From positions 1-64,000 of the forward strand of contig JBBKVP010000001.1 in assembly GCA_037968495.1 (NCBI GenBank): DNA of 64,000 nucleotides. The letters are read 5' to 3'. Positions 1 through 8,042 of this stretch are shown piece after piece. The notes below the pieces were generated by a model, which was given only the letters and a program-made list of their open reading frames with translations, ran no database searches and was not told where the DNA came from. Position 1 is the first letter of the stretch; each line of letters begins with the position of its first letter. The stretch comes from Aestuarierythrobacter sp037968495. GTDB lineage: Bacteria > Pseudomonadota > Alphaproteobacteria > Sphingomonadales > Sphingomonadaceae. A program made the position numbers and the translations under genes.

Positions 1-1
1 G

Positions 2-2152
2 TCACCGGAAATAGCAGGCGTGATCTTCGATCAGGACAGGTTTCGTGTCGATGTCTTTGTTAATCCATCGCTAATCGAAGTCAAAAACGCAGTGGTCCGC
101 GCATATCTTCCTGCCCCTGACGGAGGCCTTTCGATCATTAACGGCATCGGTGCAGTGCTTTCTGGTTCAGACGGCGGGCCACGGCACTACGATTTCCAGA
201 ACCGATTGATCATCGGCAATGCCACGCGTAGATTGCGGGCCGACATTGCCTATTCTTCCAGTTTCGGAATGCAGGCCGACCGGGTTGTGGCGGAGCAGGA
301 CACCGGTGCATTACGATACTCTGGTGGTGCCTTTTGGGCGCCCGGTCTGGAATTTCTTGGCCGCACAAAAATGGTCGGGTTGGGTGTTCAGACGCAGACT
401 GATACCAGGCTGGACAAGGAGATGAGCCGAGGAAGCCCGCTTGTCGTTTTTCTTAGCCAGCGATCACGCGTGGATATTCTTCGTGAAGAAAGACTAATCG
501 TTTCCCGCATTTACGACGCCGGAAATCAGGCGCTCGACACATCGAATCTGCCAGATGGCTCTTACGAAGTCGTCCTACGCATCGAGGATATTTCGGGCCG
601 GAAGGACGAGCAGCGCCGCTTCTTCTCAAAAAATCCGCAAATCGCTGCTGTTGGCCAGACCAACATGTTCGCATTTGCTGGCGTCCGCTCTGATGAAAAT
701 GAGCCGAACTTTCTGTCAGTTTCCCAAATGCCGTTTCTACAAGCGGGTATTGCGCGGAGATTCGGCTCACATCTCGCGGTGGATGGCACTGCAATCCTTG
801 ATGGTAAGACGACCATGGGTGAAATCGGGGCCTATTTGATTGGTGCTGATGCGTTGGTCAGACTGTCCGGCTTTGCCGTTTCTGACGGGTCATTTGGCGG
901 CCTTGCCCAAATTTCATCCTCGGGATATTCTCGGCTTAACTATAATCTTGTTTTCCGCCATTTTTCTGCAGGACGTATCGCGCAGACAGGAGAAAATCTG
1001 ACCAGCGCCGATCCCTATTTCGACCCGGAAACCTCGTCTCTGAAATTACGCAACATCTCGTTTGATCAACTGAGCGGGAATGCATCCTTTAGCCTGTCGA
1101 ATATGCAGCTCAATTTGTCGGGCGTTTACCGAGACGAGCCAGGCGCGCGGAAATCATACAGTTTGGGGCCGTCGCTACGCTGGGACTTCTTTCGCAAGGG
1201 ACTGCTTAATCTCACTTTGCAAAGCGATGCAGCCCTAACCGAAAAGGGAAATTCATTCTATCTTGGCGTTGGTCTGCGAGTTTTAGGTGCGCGCACATCT
1301 GCCAGCACCGTTACCGGCTACCGAAGTGCAAACATCGACGGGATGCCGAACAAATCCGGAATGGTGGGCGGCGTAGCAGCATCCTGGCAGGATGGAGATC
1401 CCTGGAACCGGGAAATCGGCATATCTGCGGCGTATGACCATGATCTCTATCGCGACCTGTTCAGCGGGTCAGGCAGTTTCCGAAGCAGAAGTGCCACTCT
1501 GGCAGGCAATGTCGTTAAAGTGACCGGCGCAAATGGAGGAAATCTTCAATATGGAGCCGGCTTCAACACGTCGGTTGCATTTAAGCGCGGTGTCGTGGCG
1601 CTGGACGGGCGAAACGAAAACGACAGTATGATTTTGGCCTCGATTGAAAGCGAGACACCCGGCGCCGCGTTTGAACTTATTGTTGACGACGCTGATGCAG
1701 GCATGATCGTTGGTGGGGAAAACCTTGCTGTGTCGCTGCCAGCATACAAAGCATACCGTGTTAGAATACGCTCTGTAGGCGACACCAGGATGTCCTATGA
1801 TTCAATGGACCGTGAAATCAGTCTTTATCCAGGAAATGTTGTCCGGTTGTCATGGAAAGCGGCACCAATCGCGGCGATGTTCGGAAGGATCATTGGGATT
1901 GACGGGGAACCCGTGACCGCAGCCATGATCGAGATCAAAGGCGGGATAAGTGAAACCGATGCCAACGGATACTTTACAATCGAAGGGTCCGAAAAGGCGG
2001 GTCTCGCAGTGCGGACCACCGAAGGCCAAACGTGCAAAATTGCGATACCCCAAGTTGAGCCAGTCAATGCCTACAAGGCTCTCGGCACGCTAATCTGTGA
2101 TGAGAACATGACTGATCTGATAACAACATCCAGCCAAATTGGAGGCCAATAA
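2..2152 (+). CDS. Fimbrial outer-membrane usher, alternate CS1/CFA (TcfC-like) type, 5' partial
   Basis: The frame is already open at the left edge of the window, so the N-terminus is missing; a GTG at position 20 is only an internal codon candidate. The visible ~716 residues look like the second half of a usher that threads pilin subunits through the outer membrane. There is a barrel-like stretch with many alternating hydrophobic strands and short SGSG/SSSG turns. Around residues 615-700 a carboxypeptidase-regulatory-like beta domain (FGRIIGIDGEPV, then TDANGYFTIEG) matches the usual C-terminal domain of CS1-type ushers. It overlaps the next gene, a PapD-like chaperone, by one base (TAATG), which supports a chaperone-usher operon. 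No pilin subunit is in the window, so those should lie to the left. Codon and base use appear less GC-rich than in downstream core genes. The family call rests on overall pattern plus neighbour. Confidence 0.72.
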   Translation, partial: SPEIAGVIFDQDRFRVDVFVNPSLIEVKNAVVRAYLPAPDGGLSIINGIGAVLSGSDGGPRHYDFQNRLIIGNATRRLRADIAYSSSFGMQADRVVAEQDTGALRYSGGAFWAPGLEFLGRTKMVGLGVQTQTDTRLDKEMSRGSPLVVFLSQRSRVDILREERLIVSRIYDAGNQALDTSNLPDGSYEVVLRIEDISGRKDEQRRFFSKNPQIAAVGQTNMFAFAGVRSDENEPNFLSVSQMPFLQAGIARRFGSHLAVDGTAILDGKTTMGEIGAYLIGADALVRLSGFAVSDGSFGGLAQISSSGYSRLNYNLVFRHFSAGRIAQTGENLTSADPYFDPETSSLKLRNISFDQLSGNASFSLSNMQLNLSGVYRDEPGARKSYSLGPSLRWDFFRKGLLNLTLQSDAALTEKGNSFYLGVGLRVLGARTSASTVTGYRSANIDGMPNKSGMVGGVAASWQDGDPWNREIGISAAYDHDLYRDLFSGSGSFRSRSATLAGNVVKVTGANGGNLQYGAGFNTSVAFKRGVVALDGRNENDSMILASIESETPGAAFELIVDDADAGMIVGGENLAVSLPAYKAYRVRIRSVGDTRMSYDSMDREISLYPGNVVRLSWKAAPIAAMFGRIIGIDGEPVTAAMIEIKGGISETDANGYFTIEGSEKAGLAVRTTEGQTCKIAIPQVEPVNAYKALGTLICDENMTDLITTSSQIGGQ

Positions 2153-2856
2153 TGAAGCCGATGAACACACTGCTTTATTCTGCGAGTTTGGTATGCGCTA
2201 TGTCCACAGCATTGGCCTACGCACCGGCTGCACGCGCTGAAATGGTATTGAGCGAAGTTATTGTGGATTTGAAGCCCGAGGAACCGGCCTACCGAGATAT
2301 CGAGGTCTGGAACAACGGCTCAGAGCGAATTTTCGTAGTAGCACAACCGTTCGAAATTGAATCGCCCGGTCATTCAGACGAGAGGCGAGTTCAAAATCCT
2401 GATCCGGCTATTACCGGCATTCTTGTTACCCCTCAAAAGATGGTGCTTGAAGCTGATCAACGCCGGATCATACGTATCGCTGCCGTCACGCCTCGCCGAA
2501 GCGTGGATCGCGTTTATCGGATAACAATCAAAGAAGTGTCAGGCGAGATTGAGGCGGAACAAACCGCACTAAAAGTTTTGCTGGGTTATGATGTGCTGGC
2601 CATTTACCGTCCATCGCCCGTCGCCGGGCAAATCACCGGGGAGAGGATGGGGCGTAAGTTGATAATCCGAAACGATTCAAACACTGCGCAAGAGTTGACT
2701 GACGGAAAGCAATGTGATGACACCGGACAAAACTGCAACTCTTTGCTTGCCAAACGTCTGTATTCTGGTGCGGTGTTCGAACAGGAATTGGCCTATGATA
2801 CGCCGGTCGAATATATGATAACCTTTGGGAATGGAATTTCGCGCAAGGTATTTTGA
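2152..2856 (+). CDS. Periplasmic fimbrial chaperone, PapD-like fold
   Basis: A 234-residue protein with a signal peptide (hydrophobic core about residues 6-25, cleavage near APAARA-E). The mature part has the layout of pilus chaperones: an N-terminal Ig-like domain with strand MVLSEVIVDLKP, a central ILVTPQKMVLEADQRRIIRI segment, and the VYRITIKEV strand, where PapD-like proteins carry conserved basic and aromatic residues. A second Ig-like domain follows. Such chaperones cap pilin subunits in the periplasm and deliver them to the usher, which here is the gene immediately upstream (one-base overlap). Two cysteines near residues 187 and 194 could form a disulfide. It is the last gene of the fimbrial cluster; an intergenic stretch and a broken comM follow. 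Confidence 0.8.
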   Translation: MKPMNTLLYSASLVCAMSTALAYAPAARAEMVLSEVIVDLKPEEPAYRDIEVWNNGSERIFVVAQPFEIESPGHSDERRVQNPDPAITGILVTPQKMVLEADQRRIIRIAAVTPRRSVDRVYRITIKEVSGEIEAEQTALKVLLGYDVLAIYRPSPVAGQITGERMGRKLIIRNDSNTAQELTDGKQCDDTGQNCNSLLAKRLYSGAVFEQELAYDTPVEYMITFGNGISRKVF

Positions 2857-3160
2857 TGATTAATCAGGATAGTCTGAACTGAATTAAGATTTATTTCCGG
2901 TTGACCGATCATTGATCGTGATTTCAATATTCGGCGATAGCTATTCCTCCCGCTACCGCCTAAGGAGCGGCAGGTATTAAAATCCACAAATAACGATCTG
3001 ACCATCACAGACTGGGCGGGAAGCTAACTTGCTACGCCAATCTGACAATTGTCTGTTCTTGCGACCCGCGATCTAAATAGCGGCAGGACCGCTTCCCACC
3101 CAAGATGTGACATTGAGAACCCTTCCGAGGTATCCTAAAAGCAGACATCCGTAGGGGTCT
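2857..3160. other. Intergenic region after the fimbrial cluster, no convincing gene
   Basis: About 300 bases, AT-richer than most of the window. It holds short imperfect inverted repeats, for example GATCATTGATC near 2908 and CCGC...GCGG near 2950-2973, the latter perhaps a weak terminator for the fimbrial operon. The opposite-strand frame through it lacks recognisable protein features. The right edge is the point where the comM fragment breaks off, so a recombination junction probably lies near 3160-3170. No IS end, integrase or tRNA is visible. Confidence 0.4.
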
Positions 3161-3658
3161 TTACGATCCAGAGATAAGCAGATTGTGTCCGCCGGCCGCC
3201 GCGATCTCGAGCGCCCGTTTGGCGGTTTCCTGACCTTTGACTTGCTTCAAGTCAGGCCCCTTTCTTTTCCGCTGGCGTGAACTGCGGCAAACAACACTCT
3301 GGGTGACGCAACCACGCGCCCGTCTAGAGCTAGCTCGCCTACGGCGACCCAATCGGCCAGTTGTTCCGCATCGGCCACACCCATCGCCGCCAACAAGGCC
3401 AGCGCTATCGGCAGATCGTAATGCGAGCCTTCTTTTTCGGCAGATCGGCAGGCGACAGGTTGATGGTGATCCGCTTTGGCGGCAGCGCAGACCCATGGCG
3501 GCAAGGGCTGATTGCATCCGCTCATGGCTTTCGCCCACGGCCTTATCCGGCAATCCGACCACGGCGAAGCGCGGCATTCCCAGCGCGATTTGGCACTGCA
3601 CCTCTACGGCGCGCGCCTCCAAGCCCAGATAGGCTACTGTCGATACGAGTGCGACCAC
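3161..3658 (-). pseudogene. comM: comM (YifB, Mg-chelatase-like AAA+ protein) remnant, frameshifted, deleted and truncated
   Basis: The first ~57 codons read cleanly as the ComM/YifB N-terminus (MVALVSTVAYLGLEARAVEV, then FAVVGLPDKAVGES). The frame is then lost. A one-base deletion just after the MGL codons and a two-base insertion in the run of A/G at the PADLPKEGSHYD motif move the coding signal between frames; the piece with EGSHYDLPIALALLAAMGV and VAVGELALDGRV is read in another frame. After HASGKERGL the sequence jumps directly to DLKQVKGQETAKRALE, so the intervening part of the domain is deleted. The gene stops at GGHNLLISG, immediately before the Walker A loop, so the whole ATPase core is absent. 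Intact ComM is about 500 residues and acts as a hexameric helicase in natural transformation. This copy cannot be functional. Confidence 0.88.
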
Positions 3659-3791
3659 GTTTTACGACCCCCTGTTTTACTCAAGCGTAGTGCAGGTAAT
3701 TCAGATGCTTGTCGAGTGGGCGCGGCCCGGTAACCAATTTGAAAGCATCTCAGTTGGCAATTGGGCAAGGCGGGCCTGCGAAAAGCTAGCC

Positions 3792-4577
3792 ATGCGCTCG
3801 ATTATCGCCATCCTTATTGCTCCCCTCTTCGCTATGGGGGCCACGTTGATGAGTATCCCTGCCAACGCGCAGGCCGTGTCCGAGATCATGATCGTGCAGG
3901 AGTGGGTAAACGGCCAGTGGGTCGAAGTCGGTTCGCAGCGCTATGTCGATCTAAAGGCCAACGCGCTTGTTACCAAAGCGCCACCCGCGCCAACCGGCAT
4001 CGCTGCCTATGGCCCGTTCCGCGTGCTTGATGATCGCCGCGCCGCTTTGGTCGACGTGACCGACAGCCTTAGCCCGCGAGACTTTGCGCTGATGCTGCGC
4101 GATTTTCCAAATATTGCGGCACTGGAAATGATCGAATGCCCCGGCACCGATGATGACCGCGCGAATCTCCAACTGGGGCGATTGATTCGCGGTGCAGAGC
4201 TTACAACTATCGTCCCGCAAGGCGGCTCGGTCCGATCAGGGGCGGTCGAGCTGTTCCTTGCCGGGGCAAGGCGCGAGATGGCGGCGGAAGCAGAGTTCGC
4301 GGTTCACGCATGGATGGACGATCTGGGCCGGGGGCCTTCGGATTTCTCCATGAATGCCGAACAAAACCGCATTTACCTCGACTATTACCGCGATATGGGC
4401 ATGGCAGATGCGGAGGCGCGCGCCTTCTACGCGATGACCAATTCAGTGGTGAATGAAGAGGCCAAGTGGATGACCGGCAGCGAGATGGGAAGCTGGGTGG
4501 CCGGAGCGCTTGAAGAGACTCACAAATCTTCCCCGCCGACGCTCGCATATCTTGACTTGGAACCTGCGCTGCCTTAA
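3792..4577 (+). CDS. Exported protein of the periplasmic ClpP/crotonase-like fold, function unknown
   Basis: The chosen ATG at 3792 begins a clean signal peptide (MRSIIAILIAPLFAMGATL, cleavage near ANAQA), giving 261 residues; the frame also opens at 3690 but that extension is charged and unlikely. The mid-section (IAALEMIECPGTDDDRANLQLGR, then LTTIVPQGGSVRSGAVELFLAGARR) resembles the core of predicted periplasmic proteins with a ClpP-like fold, in which a serine follows a G-x-C-x-S-A-C-type turn. Here that turn reads GGSVRSGAVE, so the usual cysteines are absent and the catalytic role of the serine is uncertain. A helical C-terminus follows. It precedes rpmH, with a strong terminator between them, so it is a separate unit. 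Function is not assignable. Confidence 0.7.
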   Translation: MRSIIAILIAPLFAMGATLMSIPANAQAVSEIMIVQEWVNGQWVEVGSQRYVDLKANALVTKAPPAPTGIAAYGPFRVLDDRRAALVDVTDSLSPRDFALMLRDFPNIAALEMIECPGTDDDRANLQLGRLIRGAELTTIVPQGGSVRSGAVELFLAGARREMAAEAEFAVHAWMDDLGRGPSDFSMNAEQNRIYLDYYRDMGMADAEARAFYAMTNSVVNEEAKWMTGSEMGSWVAGALEETHKSSPPTLAYLDLEPALP

Positions 4578-4594
4578 TCGCGTCTTCATACAGA

Positions 4595-4624
4595 TGGCCC
4601 TCTGCTGAAAGGGGGCCCTTTTTA
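4595..4624 (+). terminator. Rho-independent terminator after the exported ClpP-like protein
   Basis: A GGCCC...GGGCC hairpin (arms about 4596-4600 and 4613-4617) is followed directly by a CCCTTTTT run, 18 bases past the stop codon at 4577. It separates the preceding gene from the rpmH operon. Confidence 0.72.
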
Positions 4625-4674
4625 TTGGTGCACCCAGCTTGTTTTGGGGCATCTTCGATCTTTCGAGGTTTAAC

Positions 4675-4809
4675 ATGAAGCGTACTTTCCAGCCGAGCAA
4701 TCTCGTGCGCAAGCGCCGTCACGGTTTCCGCTCCCGCAAGGCAACTGTCGGCGGCCGCAAGATTCTGGCTTCGCGCCGCGCACGTGGCCGTAAAAAACTT
4801 TCCGCCTGA
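4675..4809 (+). CDS. rpmH: 50S ribosomal protein L34
   Basis: A 44-codon gene encoding the highly basic L34: it opens MKRTFQPSNLVRKRRHGF and ends RRARGRKKLSA. L34 is a small protein of the large ribosomal subunit. Length and sequence match the family exactly. A GAGG ribosome-binding site sits about seven bases before the ATG. The gene starts the classical rpmH-rnpA-yidD-yidC order, and its 3' end may overlap the start of rnpA, depending on which rnpA start is used. Confidence 0.97.
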   Translation: MKRTFQPSNLVRKRRHGFRSRKATVGGRKILASRRARGRKKLSA

Positions 4810-5206
4810 GTCGGAAGCGACTTCACAGAAAATTGCGGTGTTGACGCGCCGCTCCGATTTTATAGCTGCAAACCGGGGACTGCGAGTCGCACGCCCCGGT
4901 TTTGTGCTGCTTGCACACCCGAATAATGGCGCAGGCATGCGTTACGGCATTACGATCACCAAGAAGGTCGGAAATGCCGTGGTGCGCAACCGCATGAAGC
5001 GGCGATTCCGCGAATTATTGCGAGCGCATTTGCCCGAAATGGGCCTGCCGGATCACGATCACATACTGATCGGCCGCGATGGCGGGATAGAACGCGATTA
5101 TTCCAAGCTCGATATTGAACTTGTCGCGGCGCTTGAACGGGCCGCTGCGGGTAAGGGCGATCCTCCTCGCCGCTTTCGTGGCGGGTCTGGTAAGCGAAGG
5201 AAATGA
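4784..5206 (+). CDS. rnpA: Ribonuclease P protein component
   Basis: The protein subunit of RNase P, which with its catalytic RNA trims the 5' ends of precursor tRNAs. The diagnostic segment KKVGNAVVRNRMKRRFREL (about residues 60-80) carries the RNR basic motif of the RnpA family, and the early LTRRSDFIAANRG is also typical. The start is uncertain: the GTG at 4784 lies inside rpmH and gives 140 residues; the GTG at 4838 or TTG at 4841 would give about 120 residues and begin just before the conserved LTRRSDF. The shorter form is closer to usual family length. The C-terminal tail is Gly/Arg/Lys-rich. The stop overlaps the ATG of yidD (ATGA). Confidence 0.93.
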   Translation: MAVKNFPPESEATSQKIAVLTRRSDFIAANRGLRVARPGFVLLAHPNNGAGMRYGITITKKVGNAVVRNRMKRRFRELLRAHLPEMGLPDHDHILIGRDGGIERDYSKLDIELVAALERAAAGKGDPPRRFRGGSGKRRK

Positions 5207-5412
5207 AACATATTTTCATCTTTATTGCGCGGGCCTGGCAATGGGGTCCGTCGCGGATTTTACCGCCAACTTGCCGCTTTGCCCCGTCCTGTTCGGAGTA
5301 TGCCATACAGGCGCTCGCCAAACATGGTGCGATCAAGGGTGGCTGGTTGGCGTCTAAGCGTATATTGCGCTGCCATCCATGGGGCGGGCACGGATTCGAT
5401 CCGGTTCCTTAA
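5203..5412 (+). CDS. yidD: Membrane protein insertion efficiency factor YidD
   Basis: A 69-residue protein of the YidD family, identified by the core CRFAPSCSEYAIQAL with its paired cysteines and by RILRCHPWGGHGFDPVP near the end. YidD is a small peripheral inner-membrane protein that aids YidC-dependent insertion. It lies between rnpA (four-base ATGA overlap) and yidC, the standard arrangement. Family length and motifs are complete. Confidence 0.95.
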   Translation: MKHIFIFIARAWQWGPSRILPPTCRFAPSCSEYAIQALAKHGAIKGGWLASKRILRCHPWGGHGFDPVP

Positions 5413-5468
5413 GCGGGCTTTACGCCAGCACCCACAATGACAAATTTTTACGGGATTTAGACAGAGCC

Positions 5469-7241
5469 TTGGACAATCAGCGCAATATCCTCATCGCGGT
5501 GGTGCTTTCTGCATTGCTGCTGTTCGGCTGGGACTACGGTATGTCCAGCTTCTATCCGGAGCCGGCCAATGTCGGTCAGACGGAGCAAAGCGAAGCTACG
5601 GCCGAGAGCCTTTCGGGCGACACGCCTGTCAAGCGCACGCGCGAAGGCGGCCTAACCGATCCTACCGAAATAGCGCTGGAAGAAGCTGATCTCGAAACGT
5701 CGCTCGCCGCGCCTGAGCGGGTCAAAATAAATGCGCCAAGCGTTGCCGGTTCGGTCAACCTCGTCGGTGCACGGATCGATGATCTGGTGCTCAAGACTCA
5801 CCGCCAGACGGTCGAGAAGGATAGCGGCCCGGTTCGCTTGTTCTCACCGCAAGGCACGCCCGCACAGCAATTCGCCCAGTTCGGCTGGGTTGGCCAAGGT
5901 GTCGCCGTTCCAGATGCAACGACCGTGTGGCAAGCTGATGGTACTTCGCTGACGCCCGGCAGCCCCGTGAAGCTGACGCATGATAATGGCGCCGGGTTGC
6001 TGTTCACAATCGCTCTGTCGATTGATGACGATTATATGATTTCCGCCGAGCAGACCGTGGCAAACACAGGCACAGGCCCGGCCGTGATACGGCCATTTGC
6101 GCTAGTGAACCGCACCAGCCGCACTGCAAGTTCCGACACTTGGAATGTCCATTCCGGGCCAATTGGCGCATTTGGCGATTCTGTCGCGTTCGATAATGAT
6201 TATGACGATCTGGACGATGATGGCCGGGTCAGCCCAGAAGGCCGCGCCCGCTGGATGGGCTTCACCGACATCTATTGGATGTCAGCGCTTATTCCGGAAC
6301 AAGGTAGCGATCCGACGGCTGAATTCCGCCCGCTAGGTAACCAGACATACCGCGCCGATGTGATCTATCAGCCGGTGACGGTGGCCGCGGGCAAGCAGGT
6401 AACGCGCAGCACCAAGCTGTTTGCAGGTGCCAAGGAAACCGCAGTCCTCGACGTTTACGAAAACGCAGGCATTCCGTTGTTCGGCAAGGCGATTGACTGG
6501 GGCTGGTTCTCCATGATCGCATGGCCTGTGTGGTGGCTGCTGACGCATCTGTTCACGCTGGTCGGCAACTTCGGTGTTGCGATCATGCTGCTGACGCTGC
6601 TGATGCGCGGCATTCTGTTCCCCATCGCGCAGAAGCAGTTTGCGAGCATGGCAGCGATGCGCGCGATCCAGCCCAAAATGAAGGCGCTGCAGGAACGCTA
6701 CAAGGACGATAAGCAACAGCAGCAAAAAGAAGTGATGGCGCTCTATAAAAAAGAGGGTGTCAATCCGCTGGCCGGCTGTCTGCCGCTTCTGCTGCAAATC
6801 CCTATCTTCTTCGCGCTGTATAAGGTGCTGATCCTGGCGATTGAAATGCGCCACCAGCCGTTCATTCTTTGGATCAAGGATTTGTCTGCGCCCGATCCGG
6901 CGACGATCCTCAATCTGTTCGGCCTGCTGCCGTTCACTCCGCCAAGCTTCCTCGCCATCGGCGTGCTGGCGGTGCTGTTCGGTATCTCGATGTGGCTGAC
7001 CTTCAAGTTGAACCCCAGCGCGATGGACCCTGTGCAGCAGCAGATCTTCAGCTTCATGCCGTGGATTTTGATGTTCGTGATGGCACCATTTGCCGCTGGC
7101 CTGCTGCTTTACTGGGTAACGTCCAACGTGCTCACGCTGGCGCAGCAAACGTATCTCTATTCGCGCCATCCGCAGCTGAAAGCGCAAGCTGAGCAGGATA
7201 AGGCCGACAAGGCCGCTGCCGCCGCGGCGGATAAGAAGTAA
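5469..7241 (+). CDS. yidC: Membrane protein insertase YidC
   Basis: Inner-membrane insertase/foldase that integrates membrane proteins alone or with Sec. The frame is open from 5379, but the family's conserved start MDNQRNILIAVVLSALLLFGW begins at a TTG at 5469, giving 590 residues, a normal Gram-negative length. Order: first membrane helix (residues ~5-22), a large periplasmic beta domain (~30-345), then the five-helix insertase core from about residue 350 with the cytoplasmic hairpin (QKQFASMAAMRAIQPKMKAL, then NPLAGCLPLLLQIPIFFALY). It ends in an Ala/Lys/Asp-rich tail. engB follows after two bases, so it is probably co-transcribed. Confidence 0.96.
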   Translation: MDNQRNILIAVVLSALLLFGWDYGMSSFYPEPANVGQTEQSEATAESLSGDTPVKRTREGGLTDPTEIALEEADLETSLAAPERVKINAPSVAGSVNLVGARIDDLVLKTHRQTVEKDSGPVRLFSPQGTPAQQFAQFGWVGQGVAVPDATTVWQADGTSLTPGSPVKLTHDNGAGLLFTIALSIDDDYMISAEQTVANTGTGPAVIRPFALVNRTSRTASSDTWNVHSGPIGAFGDSVAFDNDYDDLDDDGRVSPEGRARWMGFTDIYWMSALIPEQGSDPTAEFRPLGNQTYRADVIYQPVTVAAGKQVTRSTKLFAGAKETAVLDVYENAGIPLFGKAIDWGWFSMIAWPVWWLLTHLFTLVGNFGVAIMLLTLLMRGILFPIAQKQFASMAAMRAIQPKMKALQERYKDDKQQQQKEVMALYKKEGVNPLAGCLPLLLQIPIFFALYKVLILAIEMRHQPFILWIKDLSAPDPATILNLFGLLPFTPPSFLAIGVLAVLFGISMWLTFKLNPSAMDPVQQQIFSFMPWILMFVMAPFAAGLLLYWVTSNVLTLAQQTYLYSRHPQLKAQAEQDKADKAAAAAADKK

Positions 7242-7243
7242 GC

Positions 7244-7903
7244 ATGAAGGATCCCGTATCCAGTGACCCGGTAGCGGATATTCAGGCCCGCGAGGCTGAC
7301 CGTCTATTCTCGGGCCGCGTGGAGTTTTTGCTCAGCGCGCCGCAGTTGAAGTTCCTTCCGGAACCGACGTCGCCGGAAATCGCGTTTGCGGGCCGGTCCA
7401 ATGTGGGCAAATCGACGCTTCTCAACGCGCTAACCGGTCGCCGCTCTATCGCGCGTGCATCGGTCACGCCGGGCCGCACGCAGGAGCTGAACTTCTTCGA
7501 AGTGGGCGAGCCGACCCAGTTCCGGCTGGTGGATATGCCCGGCTATGGCTTCGCCAAGGCTCCGCCCAAGGTGGTCGATAATTGGAAGAAGCTGGTCCGC
7601 TCATACTTGCGCGGCCGACAGGTTCTCAACCGGACGCTTCTGCTGATCGACGCAAGGCGCGGCGTGAAAGACGTCGACCGCGAAATGATGGCGATGCTGG
7701 ATGAAAGCGCCGTCGGCTATCGCATCGTGCTGACCAAGGCAGATAAGCTGAAAGCCAGCGAGCTGGAGCGGGAAGTCGAGCTGACTCTGGCCGAGGCGCG
7801 CAAGCATCAAGCGGCCTTCCCCGAACTCCACGTAACTAGCGCGGAAAAGGGCATGGGGCTGGCGGAATTGCGCGCAGCTGTGATGGCGGACGCTAAGCTT
7901 TAG
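7244..7903 (+). CDS. engB: Ribosome biogenesis GTPase EngB (YsxC/YihA)
   Basis: A 219-residue TRAFAC GTPase needed for 50S subunit maturation. Motifs are all present: G1 GRSNVGKST (about residues 50-58), the switch/G2 region with TPGRTQELNFF, G3 DMPGYG (~97-102) and G4 TKAD (~164-167), followed by SAEKGMG as G5. An N-terminal extension precedes the G domain, as is common in alphaproteobacteria. Two bases separate it from yidC, suggesting it is the last gene of the rpmH operon. Confidence 0.95.
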   Translation: MKDPVSSDPVADIQAREADRLFSGRVEFLLSAPQLKFLPEPTSPEIAFAGRSNVGKSTLLNALTGRRSIARASVTPGRTQELNFFEVGEPTQFRLVDMPGYGFAKAPPKVVDNWKKLVRSYLRGRQVLNRTLLLIDARRGVKDVDREMMAMLDESAVGYRIVLTKADKLKASELEREVELTLAEARKHQAAFPELHVTSAEKGMGLAELRAAVMADAKL

Positions 7904-8042
7904 ATATTTCGGCACGGCCGGCAAAGTTTCGAGCTTCACTTTATATGCATTAAGAGTTTGTAGGATAACGAAAAACGCGGGTACTGATCACGGCGCCCGC
8001 ATTCATGAATCCGATAAAGATCTCCGCTTTCAAGGAATAAAC

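Noticed and set aside
2793..3008. Minus-strand frame of 71 codons after the fimbrial chaperone
   Set aside because: No ribosome-binding site or recognisable features; overlaps the end of the chaperone gene.
6333..7187. Minus-strand frame of 284 codons antisense to yidC
   Set aside because: Rich in His, Arg and Gln as expected for the complement of yidC codons; no domain seen.
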